Positions 9,201 to 12,500 of a stretch of 12,500 bases of DNA are shown piece by piece. Where the stretch lies: the NCBI GenBank assembly GCA_018398765.1, contig JAHBMJ010005806.1:50307-62806 (forward strand), given 5' to 3'. Source of the stretch: Chromera velia. Its lineage: Eukaryota > Sar > Chromeraceae. Below the pieces are notes generated by a model that saw nothing but the letters and a program-made list of their open reading frames with translations, searched no databases and was not told the origin of the DNA. Position 1 is the stretch's first letter, and each line of letters begins with the position of its first letter. The position numbers and the translations under genes are program-made.

Positions 9201-9500
9201 ACGGCCTCTCCACTTTCATATTCCCATCTCTCTTTTTTGCTTGCTTGGTGGGTCTCTACTTTCTTCTGTCGTGCGCTGTCGAACATGATGACTCTCCACT
9301 TTTGTCTATCTTGCCGGCTTGCATGACTACTTTCCACTAGCTTCTATCTTTCCTGCCTGCGTGTTAAAGGCCTCTCCAGTTTCATCCTATCTGCTAGCCC
9401 GTCTGCTTGCAGAAAGTCTGCTTTACTTTCATCTTCCTTGTCTCCTCACATAACGACCTTTCAGTCTTCATTTTTTTTATCTGTCTGCGTGTATGACCCC
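6216..9500 (+). repeat. Large 37/38-bp minisatellite array
   Basis: Roughly 85 head-to-tail units. The 38-bp form begins CATGACGGCCTCTCC, carries ACTTTCATC or ACTTCCATC, and ends TTTCTGTCTGTTTG. A 37-bp form has CATGGCGCC in place of CATGACGGCC. Units from about 6290 to 9200 are very similar. Those beyond 9200, and the first two or three, are diverged, the pattern expected when unequal exchange homogenises the centre but not the edges. Neither unit length is a multiple of three, so the frame moves each unit. Apparent ORFs (Ser/Leu/Phe/Cys-rich on +, Lys/Arg/Glu-rich on -) arise because the unit has almost no stop codons. I do not call any of them genes. Confidence 0.97.
6601..8969 (+). repeat. 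Higher-order repeat of about 790 bp, three copies
   Basis: The distinctive run of variant units containing CTTTCTATCTGTTTG, then CTATCTATTTG, then CTTTCTGCCTGTTTG recurs with ACAGC anchors at 6601, 7389 and 8179 (spacings 788 and 790, about 21 units). The variant CTGCCTG also marks 7491, 7754 and 8281, implying a subperiod of about 263 bp (seven units, three of 37 and four of 38). The expected fourth anchor near 8969 is not recognisable. Confidence 0.75.
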
Positions 9501-10150
9501 TCATTAGAACAAACAATATACTCTAAATCTCGTTTGGTTGATAATTCCATACAAAAGCTGACGTCTGTTCCAGTTTCATTTCTCTGGTTTTCTTTTCTGT
9601 TTTTATATGCTTGGATGCTAGCTTTTCCTGGACCACAGAGAATGTTTTCCTTCCTAAAATGTAAAATTTAAAGCAGAATCATTTGGAGGAGGATGGAGGA
9701 TAGAGTTTACAATATTTGAACAAAAAACAACAAAGACTTCCTCACAAAGAATTTCTGACAGAATTTTTAACATATTCACCATAGTAATACATTATGAGTT
9801 TACGTTTCTATGAAATTCTTGTTGGGGAGAGATTTAGTAGGAAAACTGAAAAGATTTACGTTTATTCAAAGCCCCATTTGCAGCTGGACATATAAAATTA
9901 GAAATAGAAACAAAAGAAAAAAAAATGTGTAAACTTACGTAATTTCAGTTATAATTTATGTACCACTGTAGGTAATTTACCAAATTTTGAATACTTTTGA
10001 CAAAGATAGATAAAGAACTTTAAAAAAAAAAAATGATAGAACTTCAAATGGTTTGAATAGTTATGAATGGTTGTGGAATAGTATAAGAACAAACTAGAAC
10101 TCCCATCTACCCCCCCGACACTCTAAGCTGTTCTTGAAAACATTTTTCAA
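9501..10150. other. AT-rich non-coding segment
   Basis: Markedly richer in A and T than the rest of the window, with a 12-A run at 10022-10033 and an A-rich stretch near 9912-9925. Stops are dense in all frames and no gene is supported. The change in composition at about 9660 is abrupt. Confidence 0.6.
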
Positions 10151-10675
10151 GATTGGATTTTTCAGTGGCATTTAATTTCAAGTTAAGATTTTTGAGCGGT
10201 GGCACCGTTTTGTGCTATTGCGTACCACCAAAATTTATTTTACTGTACGCGTATGCGCCCCACTGTCGCGCTGCCTTTACGGAGCACCGCGCAGCCCCGG
10301 AAACCACGGCCCCGGCATGCCTTTCTACATGCAGGCGCGGTGTTTTTCTGAGGGCCTATCAGGCCACGACGTGCAGGCTCAAACGGCAACTGCGTAATAC
10401 CTCAGAGGGCAGCGCAGTTGCGCATGCTCACTCAGTCTGCGAATCATACAACGGGTGTATCACGTGTTGTTCAGGTGTGTCACGTATACAAAATTCAGAA
10501 AATAAATCTGAACGTTGGTTACTTTCTCTTGTCCATTCCTTTTTGATCTTCTCACTTTCTCTCTCAAACGTTGAGTTTCTGTTTCTGTTTCTGTTGAACC
10601 TTCATACACCGAGCTTCTAGCTGACATTACGTGACTGTCACAGACTGAGCGTCGCTGAGTGTCTTGCTTCTTTTC
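10151..10675. other. Spacer with short CpG-rich island
   Basis: Positions 10248-10350 are rich in C, G and CpG within otherwise AT-rich surroundings. The 155-codon frame at 10153-10620 has hydrophobic patches and Cys but no recognisable motif, and a codon content typical of chance. Two GCATGC sites (10315, 10422) occur. There is no supported gene. Confidence 0.4.
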
Positions 10676-10763
10676 GGATGAGTGTTTCCTTCAAATTCAC
10701 GGAGGAGCCTTCCGCCCCCCTTTTCTTTTATTCCCTCTTCGTATCGACCTCCTCCAAACATAG

Positions 10764-11378
10764 AAGAGCAAGTTTTTTGCTTCTCGGGGCGCATGTCAGA
10801 GATTAAAAAATCGCCTTGCTCAGAGAAGAAGAGTGCTCACAGAAGCAGGTATAGATGGCTTGACAAGAGAGGAAACGAAAGAGGAGCTGCGTGCAAAAAG
10901 TTTGGGGGTCACTGATGGAAGCTCGCCATTAGAAGAGGTGAAATGCGCAGTCGTGTTTAACCTTTATACTGTAACAGAGAGGAACACTGAGTGGGCCCCT
11001 GCGCCAGATGAAGTGCTCCAGACAAAATTTGTGTACATATCCAAAAAGTTATTCATTCCTCCTTTAGCTTTCCTCCCTGTTAGCAACTCATCCGTCAGTG
11101 TCCTGCCTGCTGCCCCCTCTTCAGCTGCATGCACGAATGCTCCTGCGGGCAACTGCGTTCCAGAGTCTTCTACTGTCCTTCTCGACATCGCAAAGGAGCA
11201 TGCAGCGCTCAAGAATAAGAGAAGCAATGGAAAGAGAGACTGGAACGATGCGAGGCTCGGGGTCTTTGTGTGGCTGCCCGTAGGGGCGCCCGTCAAGATT
11301 ATTAAGAGCTTTGTCATCTCGATAACTTTGCAGATTCCGGCTCTGAAGACTCAGACAGTGAATGATGCGTTGGCTTGA
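10764..11378 (+). CDS. Uncertain open frame, possible exon(s)
   Basis: Open from just after TAG 10761-10763 to TGA 11376-11378 (204 codons), with no ATG in its first part, so an upstream exon would be needed. The start of the frame is basic (QRLKNRLAQRRRVL), followed by a charged helical stretch (LTREETKEELRAKSLGV) and later KEHAALKNKRSNGKRDWND. Splice-like signals are present: a donor AGCAG|GTATAG near 10847, a donor GAAGAG|GTGAAA at 10937/10938, and acceptors ending CCCCCTCTTCAG at 11124 and ACTTTGCAG at 11333. An alternative frame at the 3' end gives an acidic tail (ADSGSEDSDSE) before TGA. I recognise no family. It may be a spliced host gene or chance. Confidence 0.25.
   Translation, partial: KSKFFASRGACQRLKNRLAQRRRVLTEAGIDGLTREETKEELRAKSLGVTDGSSPLEEVKCAVVFNLYTVTERNTEWAPAPDEVLQTKFVYISKKLFIPPLAFLPVSNSSVSVLPAAPSSAACTNAPAGNCVPESSTVLLDIAKEHAALKNKRSNGKRDWNDARLGVFVWLPVGAPVKIIKSFVISITLQIPALKTQTVNDALA
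10795..10847 (+). CDS. Possible short first exon
   Basis: ATG at 10795 starts MSEIKKSPCSEKKSAHRS, rich in Ser and Lys, and runs to a donor-like AGCAG|GTATAG. It overlaps the frame described at 10764-11378 in a different phase, so at most one of them is real here. Confidence 0.15.
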
Positions 11379-11446
11379 ATGTTGCATGCATGAATGAATA
11401 CTTACAATTCATACATCACTGCTGAAACCAAAGAAAGTGTCACTAG

Positions 11447-11463
11447 TTTTTTTTTTTTTTTTT
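11447..11463 (+). repeat. T17 homopolymer
   Basis: Seventeen T residues immediately before the 33-bp minisatellite. On the minus strand this is an A17 tract following the repeat, as would be left by a reverse-transcribed insertion. No target-site duplication was identified. Confidence 0.85.
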
Positions 11464-11663
11464 AAGATATAAGCCTTGCATACGGTATAGCTTTTTAAGA
11501 TATAGGCTCTTCTTACGGCATAGTTTTTCAAGACATATGCTTTACTTGCGGCGTATAGCTTTTCAAGACATAGGCTCTCCTTACGGCATAGCTTTTCAAG
11601 ATATAGGCTCTGCTTGCGGCACAGCTTTTCAAGACATAGGACACGCCTGCGGCGCAGCTTTTC
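11464..11663 (+). repeat. 33-bp minisatellite, six copies
   Basis: Units start at 11464, 11497, 11530, 11565, 11598 and 11631; five are 33 bp and the third is 35 bp. A partial seventh starts at 11664. The typical unit begins AAGACATAGGCTC and ends GGCATAGCTTTTC. It is unrelated to the 38-bp and 46-bp repeats. Confidence 0.92.
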
Positions 11664-11733
11664 AAGACATATTTCTTTTAAGAGTGGATTTTTGAGCGGT
11701 ACAAAATTTAAGTAGCCTTGAGTATTAGAGGGG

Positions 11734-11876
11734 TACTCCTATCTATGAAGATAAACATGCAAACATTGAACTTCTCTTCACTTTCATGATGAAGTTTCAT
11801 CTTTCGTGCTTGAATAACGAACTCTCCACTTCTATCTTTCTGTCTGTTTGCATGATAGTCTTTCCACTTTCATCGT
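11734..11876 (+). repeat. Diverged second copy of the large array's left edge
   Basis: The order here matches 6190-6310: an ACTCCTAT / GTCCTAT block, then ATAAACA-GCA, TTGAACTTCTCT-CACTTTCA, TGCTTGAAT, and then one to two units of the 38-bp type with CTTTCTGTCTGTTTGCATGA. It therefore carries the same unique flank plus about two repeat units instead of about 85. Confidence 0.7.
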
Positions 11877-11903
11877 CCAGACTTCAGACAGTCTTTTTGC
11901 AAG

Positions 11904-12014
11904 ATGGCCCTGAGGATTAATAGTAAGAGGCTTTGGTCTAGACGATTTTTTGCTGGGCCCCGGCATGCCACTGGAGCCTGTGGAAGTGGCATCCTGCATG
12001 GGTGCATCCCGTAA
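11904..12014 (+). CDS. Small ORF, 36 residues, uncertain
   Basis: ATG at 11904 opens a short frame starting MALRINSKRLWSRRFFAGP: Arg-rich, no acidic residues, resembling an organelle-targeting presequence. It stops at TAA 12012-12014. It overlaps the frame at 11965-12096 in another phase. If real it would probably be a first exon; the signal is weak. Confidence 0.12.
   Translation: MALRINSKRLWSRRFFAGPRHATGACGSGILHGCIP
11965..11992 (+). other. Perfect 8-bp inverted repeat
   Basis: ATGCCACT at 11965-11972 pairs with AGTGGCAT at 11985-11992 around a 12-base loop. It overlaps the small open frames, and there is no T-run after it. It could be a hairpin in RNA or a protein-binding palindrome. Confidence 0.5.
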
Positions 12015-12096
12015 AGATGCCATGCAGTTGCAGGATGTTGCAGCGCTGCATGCACAGAAGCAAGCAATGCACGACGCGCATGCATGCGTATATTGA
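11965..12096 (+). CDS. Small ORF, 43 residues, followed by AATAAA
   Basis: ATG 11965 to TGA 12094-12096. The same frame is open upstream to 11914, giving FGLDDFLLGPGMPLEPVEV before and after the ATG. The rest is alanine-, glutamine- and histidine-rich (MQLQDVAALHAQKQAMHDA). AATAAA lies ten bases after the stop (12106-12111), where a polyadenylation signal would be. It may be a last exon. No family is recognised. Confidence 0.2.
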   Translation: MPLEPVEVASCMGASRKDAMQLQDVAALHAQKQAMHDAHACVY

Positions 12097-12105
12097 AATA
12101 GATTC

Positions 12106-12111
12106 AATAAA
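12106..12111 (+). terminator. AATAAA polyadenylation signal candidate
   Basis: An exact AATAAA hexamer, ten bases after the stop of the 43-residue frame. The hexamer is not universal in protists, so the call is tentative. Confidence 0.25.
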
Positions 12112-12231
12112 TACGTGCCCATGGTGCACATCAGAAGCTCTAGTAGCCCGGACGGGATTAGCTGCTTTCTCTGTTTTTCTGTCTTGCCCTCGCGATACTG
12201 AGCGAAGTGTTGGGTTTCTCGTCTGTTGTAC

Positions 12232-12238
12232 TATATAA
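12232..12238 (+). promoter_or_regulatory. TATA box candidate for the 59-residue ORF
   Basis: TATATAA lies 66 bp before the ATG at 12305. Initiation 25-35 bp downstream would leave a leader of about 35-45 bases with no ATG in it. The leader contains a CpG-rich stretch (about 12290-12302). Confidence 0.4.
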
Positions 12239-12304
12239 CTGTGTTGCAAACAACAGTTCAAGCTCTCACAGTCCCGTTGCTTCGCTTCGGTCGATCGTGC
12301 CGAA

Positions 12305-12484
12305 ATGCGTCGTTTCCAAATCCAATATCTCGCATCTTGCCTTTTTCTCCTGGAAGCATGCAGAGCAAGTGGTGCACTGAAAGCATGCTGGTATGAGAAC
12401 AAGGTCGGCAACTGTGGGTTCCTGCAATGTATGCGTGGATCTACAGGCAAGGATTTGCCTCTTGCTTTGGTACATTGCATCTGA
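12305..12484 (+). CDS. Candidate small secreted cysteine-containing protein
   Basis: ATG 12305 to TGA 12482-12484 encodes 59 residues. Residues 1-7 (MRRFQIQ) are basic, 8-18 (YLASCLFLLEA) are hydrophobic, and RASG-A around 20-24 is a plausible signal-peptidase site, so a secreted product is suggested. The remaining 35 residues hold Cys at 28, 37, 42 and 58, enough for two disulfides. The ATG has a purine at -3 and is the first ATG after a TATA box 66 bp upstream. Small cysteine-rich secreted proteins are common in parasites and other protists, but I recognise no family. A donor-like CTG|GTATGAG at about 12390 leaves open that this is a first exon joined to sequence further right. Chance is also possible at this length. 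Confidence 0.4.
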   Translation: MRRFQIQYLASCLFLLEACRASGALKACWYENKVGNCGFLQCMRGSTGKDLPLALVHCI

Positions 12485-12500
12485 ACGAATATGCGTACTG

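Noticed and set aside
6404-9340. Many overlapping open frames within the 38-bp array, Ser/Leu/Phe/Cys-rich on + and Lys/Arg/Glu-rich on -
   Set aside because: The repeat unit has almost no stops and is 37 or 38 bp long, so long frames arise automatically and shift phase each unit. There is no start context, flanking exon or conserved end.
6216-9500. CRISPR array
   Set aside because: Units are contiguous variants of one sequence with no unique spacers, and the surroundings are eukaryotic.
10153-10620. 155-codon + strand frame
   Set aside because: No motif, mixed hydrophobic and Cys-rich segments typical of translated spacer, and a strong composition break inside it.
11938-12480. 180-codon frame on the minus strand
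   Set aside because: No domain seen. It runs across the TATA box, the hairpin and the + strand small ORF, and is rich in Cys and His because GCATGC and TGCA words are common here.

Overview
This is a window of nuclear DNA from a eukaryote, most likely a protist. There are no operon-like gene arrays or convincing ribosome binding sites. There are TATA boxes, splice-site-like sequences, large minisatellites and long gene-poor stretches. The palindrome GCATGC, known as the core of ApiAP2-bound promoter motifs in apicomplexan parasites, is strongly clustered at the right end. An apicomplexan or chromerid-like alveolate is therefore a reasonable guess, but nothing here proves the lineage.

Layout. 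Positions 1-1188 are non-coding apart from a TATA box at 801. Positions 1189-5177 hold the only recognisable gene material: a broken locus with two domains that share the order of the Ulp1/SENP (peptidase C48) fold. The downstream domain (about 4344-5177) keeps the His, Asp and Cys of the catalytic triad with family-like spacing, but is cut by TAG, TGA and TAG in one frame. The last TAG sits exactly where the oxyanion-hole Gln should be. The upstream domain (1514-2386) follows the same motif order but lacks the catalytic His/Trp and Cys. A Pro/Ser-rich linker with an SV40-type basic motif lies between, interrupted by a possible intron that carries seven copies of a 46-bp repeat. All the in-frame stops examined in this locus can be explained by single C-to-T changes.

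Positions 5178-6215 carry no supported gene. Positions 6216-9500 are a 3.3-kb minisatellite of 37/38-bp units with nested higher-order periods near 263 and 790 bp, well conserved in the middle and decayed at its right edge. Positions 9500-10150 are AT-rich and apparently empty.

Positions 10150-12500 hold an uncertain open frame (10764-11378), a T17 tract followed by a 33-bp minisatellite (11464-11663), a diverged second copy of the left edge of the large array (11734-11876), a small open frame followed by AATAAA (11965-12111), and a compact TATA-plus-ORF unit encoding a 59-residue candidate secreted cysteine-containing protein (12305-12484). Eleven GCATGC sites fall in this last part.

The possible system is the two-domain protease locus: an Ulp1-like peptidase joined or adjacent to a degenerate relative of itself. 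It looks decayed in this copy, so intact relatives elsewhere in the genome would decide what it is. No searches were run; all family assignments come from reading motifs by eye.
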